DNA from: Woeseiaceae bacterium
Lineage (GTDB): Bacteria; Pseudomonadota; Gammaproteobacteria; Steroidobacterales; Woeseiaceae
DNA length: 64,000 bases
Reading direction: 5' to 3'
Assembly (NCBI GenBank): GCA_021773055.1
Contig: JAJFKV010000017.1
Span: 124,001 to 188,000 of the forward strand
In this document: in pieces, positions 27,523-38,896 of the stretch
How the letters are laid out: each line of letters opens with the position of its first letter
How positions within the stretch are numbered: the stretch's first letter is position 1
Made by a program: the position numbers and the translations under genes
Notes under the pieces: generated by a model
Database searches by the model: none
Told to the model about the DNA's origin: nothing
The model's input: only the letters and a program-made list of their open reading frames with translations

Positions 27523-29568
27523 CTACCAGATCTTAACGCGATCTTCCGGCGCGAGGTACAGCGCGTCGTCAGCGCTTACATCAAATGCCTCGTAGAACTC
27601 CGGTACATTTCGGACCGAGCCGTTTGCGCGATACCGGCTGGGCGAATGGGGGTCGGTTTCGATCTGCAGGCGCAGCGCCTCTTCACGATACTTGCCGCGC
27701 CATACCTGTCCAAATCCCAGGAATACACGCTGGTCGCCAGTAAAGCCATCGATCACCGGCGCTTCCACACCGTTCAAAGACATGTGGTAGGCAAGCAGCC
27801 CAATGCTGATACCGCCAAGGTCACCGATATTTTCGCCCAGCGTGAACTCGCCGTTTACGTTCAGGTCCTCGAAAGGTTGAAACTCATTATACTGCTCAAC
27901 CAGCATGCCAGTGCGCTCTTCAAATGCTGCCTTATCTTCGTCGGTCCACCAGTTCCGCATCACACCGTCACCATCGAAGGTGCTTCCGGAGTCGTCGAAG
28001 CCATGACCAATTTCGTGGCCAATGACCGCGCCGATAGCGCCGTAGTTAACAGCCTCATCTGCTTCGAGATCGAAGAACGGCGGTTGTAAAATTGCGGCCG
28101 GGAAAACGATTTCGTTCAGCGGTGGGCTGTAGTATGCGTTAACCGTTTGCGGTGTCATGCCCCATTCGTTTCTATCAACGGGCCCACCCTGACGGTCCAT
28201 GAAGCGCTGGTATTCGGCAATCGAGGCCCGCTCGACATTGCCATAATAATCGTCGGCCTCTATGTCCAGCGCGGTGTAGTCGCGCCACTCGTCCGGATAT
28301 CCGATTTTGGGCGTGAATTTCGAAAGCTTGTCGAGTGCCTCGAGCTTGGTTTCGCCAGACATCCAGTCCAGCTCTTTGATGCTTTTCTCGTAAGCAGTTA
28401 CAAGATTACCAACCAGCGTTAGCATGCGCTCTTTCGCCGCCGGCGGAAAATGCTCCTTGACGTACACCTTGCCAACCACCTCGCCGAGCATGCCGTTGAC
28501 AGAGTTCACGGCACGGCGCCACATTGCGCGCTGCTCTTCTGTGCCGGACAGCGCCTTTCCATAGAACTCGAAATTCTGCTGGTCGATAACCGTAGTCAGG
28601 CGGCCCGCGGTATTGTTGACCGCGCTCCAATACAGGTAGGTTTTCCATGTGGCAAGATCAGTGTCCGCGATGATGCCGTCCAGGGCTTTTATGTAATCTG
28701 TCGTGAGGAAAACGATACCGTCGAGGTCCTGCAGGTCGGCCTCCGCCAAATAGCCGTCCCAATTGAAGTTCGGCATTAACCCGGGAAGGTCTTCAACAGC
28801 GACCTTGTTGTAATTCACGCTCCAGTTGCGAAAATCTTCCTTGCTCATGTTTTGTTCGGCCAGGCGCGTTTCCAGCGCCATAATGGCTTCGGCCGCTGCC
28901 GCCCCGCCATCAAATCCGGCGAGGTCAAACATTTTCTCGATGTGTTCAAGGTACTTTGCGCGCAGCGCGACCGACGACTCGTCGTCTTTGAAATAGTACT
29001 CTCTGTCCGGAAGGCCAAGCCCGCTTTGGGCCGCGTAAATCATGTACTGCTTCGGGTTCTTGAAGTCGGCGTACTGGCCTGTAGCGAATGGTGCATCAAG
29101 ACCTCGCTTCGTGACGCTGGCGAAGTAAACCGCAAGGTCGTCGTAATTTGAAATTGCATCGATCCGATCCAGCTCTGGCTGCAAGGGCTCGATTCCCTTG
29201 GCGTCTCGAGTCTCCGTATCCATGAAGGAGCGGTACAAGTCACCAACCTTTTGCTCGTCGGTGCCCTTCGCAAAATCACCCGTCGCCGACTTTTCGATAA
29301 TAAGCTTTACGTTATCTTGCGACTCGTCGCGGAGAATGTCGAAGGTTCCATAGCGCGCCTTGTCGGCGGGGATTTCTGTTGCTTCAACCCACTTTCCGTT
29401 GACGTGGGCAAAGAAGTCCTCTCCTGGCCGGACGCTCAAATCCATGCCGTCCGTCGCGATGCCGGAGCGCGGCGCTTCGTGCTCCTCGGCGACCGGTTGA
29501 TCCGCGGCCTGTTGTCCGCATGCTGCAATCAACAATAACCCTGTCGCTGCTATTATGTAGTTTCTCAC
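27523..29568 (-). CDS. M13 family zinc metallopeptidase lipoprotein (neprilysin/PepO type)
   Basis: A 681-residue lipoprotein (lipobox LIAAC at residues 13-17). The zinc site is VIGHEIGHGFDDSGS (HExxH), with the third ligand in ENIGDLGG. NAYYSPPLNEIVFPAAIL is the substrate-binding block, and the C-terminus DRVKIW replaces the CxxW end of animal neprilysin. These enzymes cleave peptides of limited size outside the cytoplasm. Length and domain order (M13_N then M13) are normal. Inferred role: use of external oligopeptides, fitting the peptide importer and other peptidases in the window. Confidence 0.93.
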   Translation of the reverse strand: MRNYIIAATGLLLIAACGQQAADQPVAEEHEAPRSGIATDGMDLSVRPGEDFFAHVNGKWVEATEIPADKARYGTFDILRDESQDNVKLIIEKSATGDFAKGTDEQKVGDLYRSFMDTETRDAKGIEPLQPELDRIDAISNYDDLAVYFASVTKRGLDAPFATGQYADFKNPKQYMIYAAQSGLGLPDREYYFKDDESSVALRAKYLEHIEKMFDLAGFDGGAAAAEAIMALETRLAEQNMSKEDFRNWSVNYNKVAVEDLPGLMPNFNWDGYLAEADLQDLDGIVFLTTDYIKALDGIIADTDLATWKTYLYWSAVNNTAGRLTTVIDQQNFEFYGKALSGTEEQRAMWRRAVNSVNGMLGEVVGKVYVKEHFPPAAKERMLTLVGNLVTAYEKSIKELDWMSGETKLEALDKLSKFTPKIGYPDEWRDYTALDIEADDYYGNVERASIAEYQRFMDRQGGPVDRNEWGMTPQTVNAYYSPPLNEIVFPAAILQPPFFDLEADEAVNYGAIGAVIGHEIGHGFDDSGSTFDGDGVMRNWWTDEDKAAFEERTGMLVEQYNEFQPFEDLNVNGEFTLGENIGDLGGISIGLLAYHMSLNGVEAPVIDGFTGDQRVFLGFGQVWRGKYREEALRLQIETDPHSPSRYRANGSVRNVPEFYEAFDVSADDALYLAPEDRVKIW

Positions 29569-29588
29569 TTTGCTCCCCTTTTGGAGTG

Positions 29589-30017
29589 TTACCTTCCCGG
29601 CTCTGCGCCGAGACCTAGAATTTCTGTTGCCTGTCCTTCGCTAAGCCCGAAAATGGCCCCAATTCGGCAACCGCGATATGAATCAAAGCGGGCGCGAACG
29701 ACATTCTTGTCATACCGAACATCGGGTGTCACTCTTGTTTCCTCTAGCTGCCAGCATTTCTGTCTGAAAACGGCCAGATACGTGTTTCTTCGGTCCCTAA
29801 GAATTATGTAGTTCTCTGTTACCACGGTGTGGTGAAGCTCGCCCCGCTTCCTGATCGCATCAATTTCTTCGAGCTCTGCCACCTTGATGTAGTCGTCGAT
29901 GGAGTCGTTTCTCACAATGACGCTGTCATTCTCCGGCGCTCCCGCGCAGCCCGCGAGCGCACCCAGAAGCGCTGCCGCTGCCGCTACGCACCCGGGCATT
30001 AGTCTTGATCTCTGCAT
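29589..30017 (-). CDS. DUF6491 family lipoprotein
   Basis: A 142-residue small lipoprotein (lipobox GALAGC near residues 18-23). Its features fit the DUF6491 family: a central YIILRDRRNTYLAVFRQKCWQLE stretch and two Cys (QKCW, RGCRIG) that probably pair. No biochemical function is known. Two starts are possible (Met1 or Met7). The gene follows gyrB on the same strand after a 149-base gap in which no other gene is seen. Confidence 0.7.
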   Translation of the reverse strand: MQRSRLMPGCVAAAAALLGALAGCAGAPENDSVIVRNDSIDDYIKVAELEEIDAIRKRGELHHTVVTENYIILRDRRNTYLAVFRQKCWQLEETRVTPDVRYDKNVVRARFDSYRGCRIGAIFGLSEGQATEILGLGAEPGR

Positions 30018-30166
30018 ATTTGATGCGTTTCGACCCGGATTCGTTGCAAAAGTTTGGCGGTATGTTTATGCATCGCTGCGGTCGAAACGAACGGTCGCAA
30101 TCGTCGTCGATTGTGTGCCCATCTGCGGACAAAGTTGGTTAATTTCGCCCAACAGGATTTTCCGAT

Positions 30167-32614
<2,448 letters not shown>

Positions 32615-32710
32615 TCAAAACGTAACCGACGCATTGTAGCAAAGTGGGGGCTGAAGAGCGCCCTTAAATCTTTCTTTTTTAAGGGGGTTTCACGGTTTCC
32701 GGGCGCCTAT

Positions 32711-32728
32711 GTTTCCCGAAGCGGAAAC
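32711..32728. repeat. Hairpin in the recF-gyrB gap
   Basis: GTTTCC-CGAAGC-GGAAAC, a perfect 6-base stem just past the recF stop. On the minus strand it is followed by GGAAACC and GTGAAACC repeats, then by CCCCCTT and an A-rich stretch rather than a T-run. It may be a leader structure of gyrB or a weak terminator; no known family is recognised. Confidence 0.4.
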
Positions 32729-32731
32729 ATT

Positions 32732-33796
32732 TTAGCCGGCCGGGGTAATGTGGCCCTGTTCCACGTGGAACATCCTGGGCTTTTCCGCGAAATCCAGCGC
32801 GCCCGGCTCCAGGCTCGTCGCAACAACCTGGCAGCCCAGCGCAGCGACTGCAGACATCAACCGGGCAATTGACTCGGTATCGAGTTCGGCCGCCGGGTCA
32901 TCCAGCAGTAAGAGCAGCGGTTTTTCGAGTGCGGCCTGCGCCGTCTCTGTTGCCGCCAGGATCATTGCGCTGGCGAGAAGCTTTTGCTGGCCCCGTGACA
33001 CGAGCTTGCGAGCTTGTCGATCATCGTAAACAACCCTGATGTCTGCTCGGTGCGGGCCCGACTGCGTCGCGCCCAGCAGAAGGTCTCTCTCGAGCCCGCC
33101 CTCAAGAGCGTCTTTGAGTTTTCTGTCCCGAGCCCAGCCTTGTTGATATTCGAAGCCGAGCTCTGTCTCCAACAACAAGCGCCCATGTTCCTGAAGGCTG
33201 TTCAGCGTCCGCGCAAGCACTCGCCGGCGAGAGACATCGAGCTGGCCGGCAAGCTCGAGAAACTCCGTGTTCCAGCTCCGGATAGTGGCTTCAGTAGCTC
33301 GGGCCTTCAGCGCTGCGTTTCGTTGTTTTAGTGTGCGGCGAAAGCGGCGCCACATCATCAGGTGGTCGTGTTCCACGTGGAACGCCACCCAATCCAGGAA
33401 TCGCCGCCGCAATTCCGGACCGCCGGCAATCAGGTTGTGAACCTCCGGATCTATTACCTGCAGCGGCAAGGCCTCCGCGAGAGCGGCGGCGCCAGGCGCG
33501 CTTTCCCCGCCGATCCGAACCTCGAGCCCGTCCCGGCCGTTTCTCACGCCAACCGCTATCGTGCCTTTTGCGTGCTCGACCTCCCCAAAAAGAACAAACT
33601 CTGTCTCGCCGTGCCGCAGCAGGTTCGACGTGCTCGCACCGCGGAACGACTTTCCTCTGCCCAGATACGCCAACGCCTCCAGAAAGCTCGTCTTCCCGGA
33701 GGCGTTCGCACCACTTATTAAATTAAAGCGCGGACCAAGCTCAAGCTCCGCTTTTTTCAGGCAACGAAAATTGGTGGCCCGAAACAGGCGGATCAT
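32732..33796 (-). CDS. recF: DNA replication and repair protein RecF
   Basis: A 354-residue SMC-like ATPase that loads RecA at gaps. Walker A GANASGKTSFLEAL (residues 30-43), the signature region LVSRGQQKLLASAMILA, and Walker B-like LLLLDDPAAELD. Its length is standard. The coding sequence holds two parS palindromes (33369 and 32757), read in the protein as AFHVEHDH and MFHVEQGH. Thus the gene doubles as the segregation landmark. It lies 16 bases after dnaN. Confidence 0.95.
   Translation of the reverse strand: MIRLFRATNFRCLKKAELELGPRFNLISGANASGKTSFLEALAYLGRGKSFRGASTSNLLRHGETEFVLFGEVEHAKGTIAVGVRNGRDGLEVRIGGESAPGAAALAEALPLQVIDPEVHNLIAGGPELRRRFLDWVAFHVEHDHLMMWRRFRRTLKQRNAALKARATEATIRSWNTEFLELAGQLDVSRRRVLARTLNSLQEHGRLLLETELGFEYQQGWARDRKLKDALEGGLERDLLLGATQSGPHRADIRVVYDDRQARKLVSRGQQKLLASAMILAATETAQAALEKPLLLLLDDPAAELDTESIARLMSAVAALGCQVVATSLEPGALDFAEKPRMFHVEQGHITPAG
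32757..32772. promoter_or_regulatory. parS site, perfect copy
   Basis: TGTTCCACGTGGAACA, a perfect 16-base palindrome identical to the chromosomal parS sequence known from Pseudomonas. It is the ParB loading site for origin segregation. It lies within the last codons of recF. Confidence 0.9.
33369..33384. promoter_or_regulatory. parS site, one-base variant
   Basis: TGTTCCACGTGGAACG: 15 of 16 bases match the other copy, and the inner 14 bases form a perfect palindrome. It lies in the middle of recF, 612 bases from the first copy. Confidence 0.85.
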
Positions 33797-33812
33797 CTTG
33801 TCCGGCTCTCGC

Positions 33813-34910
33813 CTATAACCGCATAGGCATTACGACAAACGTGCAGTCCTCTTTTCCTGGCTGTCGTATCAAACAGCTCGAATTGCTATCCTGAACCGAT
33901 AGCGTCACGTCGTCGCCCTCCACCGCGCCAAGCGCGTCCAGCAGGTAATTAACGTTGAAGCCGATTTCGATATCTTCACCAGCGTATTCAACGGAAAGCT
34001 CTTCTTCGGCCTCTTCCTGCTCAGGATTGTGGGCCTGCAAAACTACGCCGCTGTCCCTGATAACCAGGCGGATACCGCGGTATTTTTCATTTGAAAGAAT
34101 AGCTGTTCGCTGCAGTGCGCTGCGAAACTCCGTTCGGTCAGCCTTAAGCTCATTCGACGACTCCTTCGGTATGACCCGGTCGTATTCCGGAAAACGACCA
34201 TCAATGAGTTTTGATGTGAACCGGATCCCTTCGAGTTGAATTCGAACGTGGTTTGAGCCCAGCTCTATATTCAGGTCTCCCTCTCCCGAAAGCAGGCGCT
34301 GCAATTCCAGTACGCCCTTACGCGGCACAATAACCTGCTGGGCCTCGAGCTCCCCACCATCCAGATCTGCCTGACAAAGCGCCAGCCGATGCCCGTCTGT
34401 TGCTACCGCTCGAAGGTGCTTCCCGCCCGTCTCAAGCAACATGCCATTCAAGTAATAACGAACATCCTGTTGGGCCATTGAAAAGTGTGTCTTTTCGATT
34501 AACCTCCCCAGCGACTCCTGGCTTATCATAATTGTCTGCCCGGCCTTAATGTCTTCCACTACCGGAAACTCCGCCGCCGGCAACGTTACAAGGTTGAATT
34601 TACTCCGACCCGCTCTAACGCTCAGCTTCTCCCCACTCAGGCCGATTTTTACATCGGTCCCTTCCGGAAGCGCCCGGCAAATATCAAGCAGCTTTCTGCC
34701 CGAGACAGTGATTTCCCCATCAGATTCCGAAGCAACTTCTGTTTCAGCAACCAACTCAACTTCCAGATCCGTTGCCGTAACAGCTAGCCGTCCATCTTTC
34801 ACAATGATTAGAACATTCGACAAAATCGGCATCGTTTGCCGTCTCTCTACAACACCAATTACGGCTTGTAGTGGCTTCAACAGCGCTTCCCGAGCTGCGG
34901 TAAACTTCAT
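33813..34910 (-). CDS. dnaN: DNA polymerase III beta clamp
   Basis: A 365-residue sliding clamp of three similar domains. The start is ATG 34910, giving MKFTAAREALLKPLQAVIGVV like E. coli, with GGTGG upstream; the ATG at 34919 would add three residues. Seen: the first-domain core MPILSNVLI, HRLALCQ, FPEYDRVIP and the C-terminus TFVVMPMRL with the conserved MPMRL end that forms part of the peptide-binding groove. Encoded downstream of dnaA with a long gap that looks like the origin. Confidence 0.97.
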   Translation of the reverse strand: MKFTAAREALLKPLQAVIGVVERRQTMPILSNVLIIVKDGRLAVTATDLEVELVAETEVASESDGEITVSGRKLLDICRALPEGTDVKIGLSGEKLSVRAGRSKFNLVTLPAAEFPVVEDIKAGQTIMISQESLGRLIEKTHFSMAQQDVRYYLNGMLLETGGKHLRAVATDGHRLALCQADLDGGELEAQQVIVPRKGVLELQRLLSGEGDLNIELGSNHVRIQLEGIRFTSKLIDGRFPEYDRVIPKESSNELKADRTEFRSALQRTAILSNEKYRGIRLVIRDSGVVLQAHNPEQEEAEEELSVEYAGEDIEIGFNVNYLLDALGAVEGDDVTLSVQDSNSSCLIRQPGKEDCTFVVMPMRL

Positions 34911-34920
34911 AGGTTCCACC

Positions 34921-35118
34921 TGTTAATAAATGTTGGAAATAGTTAATTTATTGTTATTATTAAGCAAGCATTTGCCTGTGCATAACTTTAATAACGCGTT
35001 TAGAATCAATTACTTACCTGTTGTTTTGTGCGCGAACAATTCGAGCACACCATGGCTATGACTTGTGAGTACACGGTGGATAAGTTTTTCATCAAAACTT
35101 TTCCACCCCTTATCCACA
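34921..35118. other. Candidate replication origin (oriC), dnaN-dnaA gap
   Basis: This 200-base gap holds an AT-rich stretch (34921-34965) suited to unwinding. It also holds three DnaA-box-like nonamers: TTATGCACA on the minus strand at 34977-34985, TTATCCACC on the minus strand at 35075-35083 (one mismatch), and a perfect TTATCCACA on the plus strand at 35110-35118. The last ends on the base before the dnaA stop codon. Position between dnaA and dnaN and nearness to parS sites support the call. GC skew could not be computed here. Confidence 0.7.
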
Positions 35119-36456
35119 TCATCCTGTCAGAGTTCTCAACAAATTCAAATAGTCATCATCCACACGCTTTTCTGTCTCCCGCAAAGACGCGATTCTACGG
35201 CAGCCATGCAGCACTGTGGTGTGGTCTCTGCCACCAAACGCGTCGCCGATCTCCGGCAAGCTGTGATTGGTAAGCTCTTTCGCCAGGGCCATACCAAATT
35301 GTCTCGGCCTGGCAATAGACCGCGTGCGCTTCTTGGACAATAAATCACCGACACGAATCTTAAAATACTCGGCGACAGTTTTCTGAATATTTTCGATTGA
35401 TACCAGGCGATCCTGAAGAGCGAGCAAATCACGTAATGCTTCTTTCGCAAAATCAAGATCGATGGCCCTTCCCGTGAAACGATAATTGGCGATCACCCGT
35501 CGCAACGCACCCTCTAATTCACGAACATTCGAGCGTATGCGCTTGGCGATGAAAAATGCGACCTCTTCCGGTAGAGCGATCCCGTCTGCGGCGGCCTTAC
35601 TCATCAAAATAGCAACGGACGTTTCCAGCTCCGGCGGCTCAATCGCTACAGTAAGGCCCCAGCCGAAGCGCGACTTGAGGCGCTCTTCCAGGCCCGCGAC
35701 CTCTTTGGGATAACGATCACAGGTCAGTATGATTTGTCGTTGGCCCTCGAGCAGCGCATTAAAGGTGTGAAAAAACTCCTCCTGCGAGCGCTCCTTTCCA
35801 GCAAAAAATTGTATGTCGTCAATGAGCAAAGCATCGAGTGAGCGATACGCGCGTTTGAACTCCGAAATTTTGTTGTGCTGCAAGCCCTTGACCATGTCGC
35901 CGACGAAACGCTCCGAGTGTACATAGCTCACCCGGGCATCTGGTTTGGCCTTCACGATGGCATTGCCGATCGCGTGCATCAGGTGGGTCTTGCCAAGACC
36001 GACCCCACCGTAAATGAACAGTGGATTGTACGAGAGGCCGGGATTCTCGCCGACCTGCATCGCCGCCGCGCGGGCGAGCTGATTGGACTTGCCTTCAACG
36101 AAGCTCTCAAAAGTGAATGTCGGGTTCAATCGCGACGCAACGGGCGCATGGCTGCTGGCCCTTATTGGCGACGCTTTCGGTCTTTCGCTGCCAGGCGCGG
36201 CCGCCCCGGCCCCGCGCGAACCAACCGCTATGACCAGCTCGGTGCCACCGCCGTTCTCGTCAACAAGCTGGAGAATTCTCTGAATGTGGTGCTGTCGCAG
36301 CCAATCAACCACGAAGCGATTGGGCGCAAGCAGCCGCAACACATTTCCGTCATCAACGGCCTGCAGGGGCCGGATCCAGGTATTGAATTGCTGCTCGGGC
36401 AGCTCCGCCTGCAGGACGCGAAGGCACTGGTTCCAGAGCGTCGACTCAGCAGACAA
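35119..36456 (-). CDS. dnaA: Chromosomal replication initiator DnaA
   Basis: Initiates replication by binding DnaA boxes. AAA+ domain: [22 protein letters not shown] (Walker A), [24 protein letters not shown] (Walker B), and the C-terminal DNA-binding motif [16 protein letters not shown]. The start is uncertain: ATG 36498 has no ribosome site and adds 14 residues ([14 protein letters not shown]) not seen in relatives. TTG 36456 follows GGGGAA at suitable distance and gives [20 protein letters not shown], which aligns with the E. coli N-terminus. I use the TTG start (445 residues). Confidence 0.95.
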   Translation of the reverse strand: MSAESTLWNQCLRVLQAELPEQQFNTWIRPLQAVDDGNVLRLLAPNRFVVDWLRQHHIQRILQLVDENGGGTELVIAVGSRGAGAAAPGSERPKASPIRASSHAPVASRLNPTFTFESFVEGKSNQLARAAAMQVGENPGLSYNPLFIYGGVGLGKTHLMHAIGNAIVKAKPDARVSYVHSERFVGDMVKGLQHNKISEFKRAYRSLDALLIDDIQFFAGKERSQEEFFHTFNALLEGQRQIILTCDRYPKEVAGLEERLKSRFGWGLTVAIEPPELETSVAILMSKAAADGIALPEEVAFFIAKRIRSNVRELEGALRRVIANYRFTGRAIDLDFAKEALRDLLALQDRLVSIENIQKTVAEYFKIRVGDLLSKKRTRSIARPRQFGMALAKELTNHSLPEIGDAFGGRDHTTVLHGCRRIASLRETEKRVDDDYLNLLRTLTG

Positions 36457-36561
36457 GCAGTTCCCCAAAAGGCCCCAAAACCGTGCGGCCCAAGACATAA
36501 AATGTACGACAATAGAAAGATCGGCAGTCTATACTGAAAATCCAAGCTTTACATCCGTCTA

Positions 36562-36590
36562 TTGACACTGTCAGGGCATATAAGTACCCT
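36562..36590 (+). promoter_or_regulatory. Possible rpmH promoter
   Basis: A perfect -35 hexamer TTGACA at 36562-36567 and, 17 bases on, a weak -10 TACCCT (36585-36590). A better -10-like TATAAG at 36579 is too close. Upstream of rpmH by about 60 bases. Confidence 0.4.
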
Positions 36591-36603
36591 TGCCGACCCT
36601 CTG

Positions 36604-36631
36604 AAAAACCGGCCCGAATAGACGGGTTTTT
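36604..36631 (+). terminator. Hairpin with T-run in the rpmH leader
   Basis: AAAAACC pairs with GGTTTTT, and an alternative inner stem CCCG-AATAGA-CGGG is followed directly by five Ts. This is intrinsic-terminator-like but lies between the promoter and the rpmH ATG, 17 bases before it, so it could act as an attenuator. Confidence 0.4.
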
Positions 36632-36647
36632 GATCTAGGTAACAGTC

Positions 36648-36782
36648 ATGAAACGCACATTCCAGCCCAGCAAAATCAAACGCGCACGCACCCATGGTTT
36701 TCGTGCTCGTATGGCAACCAAAGCCGGGCGCCTCGTACTTAAGCGCCGCCGCGCAAAAGGCCGCGCGCAGCTGACGCCGTAA
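36648..36782 (+). CDS. rpmH: Ribosomal protein bL34
   Basis: A 44-residue basic protein: [18 protein letters not shown], then [19 protein letters not shown] and the end GRAQLTP. This is the canonical L34 sequence; it binds 23S rRNA in the large subunit. It is divergent from dnaA and precedes rnpA by 40 bases, the classic origin-side order. Confidence 0.97.
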   Translation: MKRTFQPSKIKRARTHGFRARMATKAGRLVLKRRRAKGRAQLTP

Positions 36783-36822
36783 CGCACGCGCGACCGTCAC
36801 GACGACGACTCAAAATTCCAAC

Positions 36823-37206
36823 TTGACGAGCAGCAAAAGTCTTCGGTTCGCCAAAACGAACCGGCTACTTGATGCGGCGACGTTCGGCCGCGTGTTTAAG
36901 AAAGCCACACGAAGCCGCGATAAATTCTTTACAGTGCTCTGCCGAGACAATAATGCAGAAAGTTGCAGGCTGGGATTGGCGATATCGAAGAAGCACTGTC
37001 GCAAGGCGACAGCACGAAACCGTATTAAGAGGGTGATTCGAGAGTCATTCAGGCACCACCAACGACAACTGGCGGGCCTCGACATCGTTGTTATAAACCA
37101 GCCCGCCGCGGCCCTGGCCGAGGCCGGGGCAATGAATGAAAGCCTGACGCGGCACTGGCAAAGATGCTCGAAGGCGCTACGCAAACAAACTACGCAGGAT
37201 AGCTAA
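36823..37206 (+). CDS. rnpA: Ribonuclease P protein component
   Basis: A 127-residue basic protein that supports the RNase P RNA in tRNA 5' processing. The conserved RNR motif is ARNRIKRVIRESFRHHQ, preceded by LGLAISKKHCRKAT and an N-terminal FAKTNRLLDAATFGRVF. TTG start at 36823. The gene is followed 3 bases later by yidC; the yidD gene that normally lies between them is absent. Confidence 0.95.
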   Translation: MTSSKSLRFAKTNRLLDAATFGRVFKKATRSRDKFFTVLCRDNNAESCRLGLAISKKHCRKATARNRIKRVIRESFRHHQRQLAGLDIVVINQPAAALAEAGAMNESLTRHWQRCSKALRKQTTQDS

Positions 37207-37209
37207 CGG

Positions 37210-38889
37210 ATGGACAATCAACGACTGCTGATCTGGGCATTTTTCGGCCTCATGGGCTGGATCACATACCAGACCTGGCTACAGGACTATGCGCCACAGC
37301 CAGTGCCCGCGCCGATCGAGCAGGTCGAACAGCCGGCGATAGCGCTTGACGAGGGTGATTTGCCAGAGCTCAGCGCGGCTGCGGGCGATGCGCTCGATGC
37401 GCCACTGTCAGTCGATGAAGAAACGGTCCCTGCGGCAAATGTAAGCGCGGCGCCCAGCATTCGCGTGACGACCGATGTGTTCGATATAGAGATCAGCACG
37501 GAGGGCGGAACGCTACTTTCTGCTCGCCTGTTCGGATACCCGGTCGCCAAAGACCAGCCCGACAAGCTAATACAGTTATTGAGTGCCGACGAGTCCGACC
37601 TTGGGTTCATTCGCACCGGTTTGCGCACGGTGGAAGAGGGCAACAAGCCAAATTATCGCAAGAGCTTCAAGTCCGCCTCAGACTATTACGAACTCGGCAG
37701 CAACGATGAGCTTGTCGTTTCGCTCGTGCGGCAGGACCCCAACGGGGTGATGGTAGAGAAGCGTTATCGATTTACGCGCGGCAGCTATTCGATCGGCATA
37801 GAGCAGGAAATACTGAACGGCAGCCAGGGCCTTTGGCGCGGCGCGGAGTACGCACAGATCGTGCGGATCTCCAAAGAGCAAGAGCGCTCCATGTTCGACG
37901 TCGACTCATATTCCTTCGCCGGGCCAATCATCTATAACGGCGAAAAGTCCGAAAAACTGAAGCGCAATGACCTGATGGAAGATGGTGCCTATGACTTCAA
38001 GTCACAGGCAGGCTGGATCGGGTCGATTCAACATCACTTCCTGAGCGCCGTCGTTCCGGCCGCTGAGACGGAACAGTCGTATCGCGTCAGCGTTCGTGGT
38101 GATCGCGCGACCTCAAGCATCACCGGCAAGGTGCAGACCATCGCGCCGGGCTCGAGCAGAGTATTCGCTGCCACCGTGTTCATTGGGCCGAAACTGCAAT
38201 CGCAGCTCGAAAAAATCGACGCGACGCTCAAGCTGACCGTCGACTACGGCTGGCTAACAATTATCTCGCAGCCGCTATTCTGGTTGCTGAGCCATGTGTT
38301 TGACTTCATTGGGAACTGGGGCGCGGCAATCATTCTGGTGACGTTCCTGATCAAGCTGGCGTTCTACAAGCTGACCGAGTCCAGCGGACGGTCGATGGCG
38401 AAGATGCGCAGTCTGCAGCCTCGGATGAAGGCGATGCAGGACCGCTACAAGGACGACAAGCCGGCACTTAGCGCAGCGATGATGGAGCTCTACAAGCGCG
38501 AGAAGGTAAACCCGGCCGCCGGTTGTTTGCCCATTCTGATTCAGATGCCGTTTTTCCTCGCGTTCTACTGGGTGTTGCTGGAAAGCGTCGAGATGCGCCA
38601 GGCGCCGTTCGCCCTCTGGATTACCGATCTCTCCACAAAAGACCCGTATTTTATTCTGCCGTTAATCATGGGCGCGGCGATGTTCATGCAACAAAAGCTG
38701 AACCCGGCACCCGCCGACCCGGTACAGGCAAAAGTCATGCAGATTATGCCGATCATGTTTACGGCCTTCTTTGCGTTCTTCCCGTCGGGCCTCGTGCTTT
38801 ACTGGGTTACCAACACGCTGTTATCAATTGCGCAGCAATGGAAGATCAACACCGTCGTAGAGCGAGAAGCGAAAGAAAAGAAACACTGA
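37210..38889 (+). CDS. yidC: Membrane protein insertase YidC
   Basis: A 559-residue inner-membrane insertase. N-terminal helix LLIWAFFGLMGWITYQTWL, large periplasmic domain (about residues 60-345, beta-supersandwich), then five C-terminal helices including FDFIGNWGAAIILVTFLIKLAFYKL and NPAAGCLPILIQMPFFLAFYWVL. It inserts and folds inner-membrane proteins with or without SecYEG. Length and layout match gammaproteobacterial YidC (E. coli 548). Confidence 0.96.
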   Translation: MDNQRLLIWAFFGLMGWITYQTWLQDYAPQPVPAPIEQVEQPAIALDEGDLPELSAAAGDALDAPLSVDEETVPAANVSAAPSIRVTTDVFDIEISTEGGTLLSARLFGYPVAKDQPDKLIQLLSADESDLGFIRTGLRTVEEGNKPNYRKSFKSASDYYELGSNDELVVSLVRQDPNGVMVEKRYRFTRGSYSIGIEQEILNGSQGLWRGAEYAQIVRISKEQERSMFDVDSYSFAGPIIYNGEKSEKLKRNDLMEDGAYDFKSQAGWIGSIQHHFLSAVVPAAETEQSYRVSVRGDRATSSITGKVQTIAPGSSRVFAATVFIGPKLQSQLEKIDATLKLTVDYGWLTIISQPLFWLLSHVFDFIGNWGAAIILVTFLIKLAFYKLTESSGRSMAKMRSLQPRMKAMQDRYKDDKPALSAAMMELYKREKVNPAAGCLPILIQMPFFLAFYWVLLESVEMRQAPFALWITDLSTKDPYFILPLIMGAAMFMQQKLNPAPADPVQAKVMQIMPIMFTAFFAFFPSGLVLYWVTNTLLSIAQQWKINTVVEREAKEKKH

Positions 38890-38896
38890 GGCTCAG

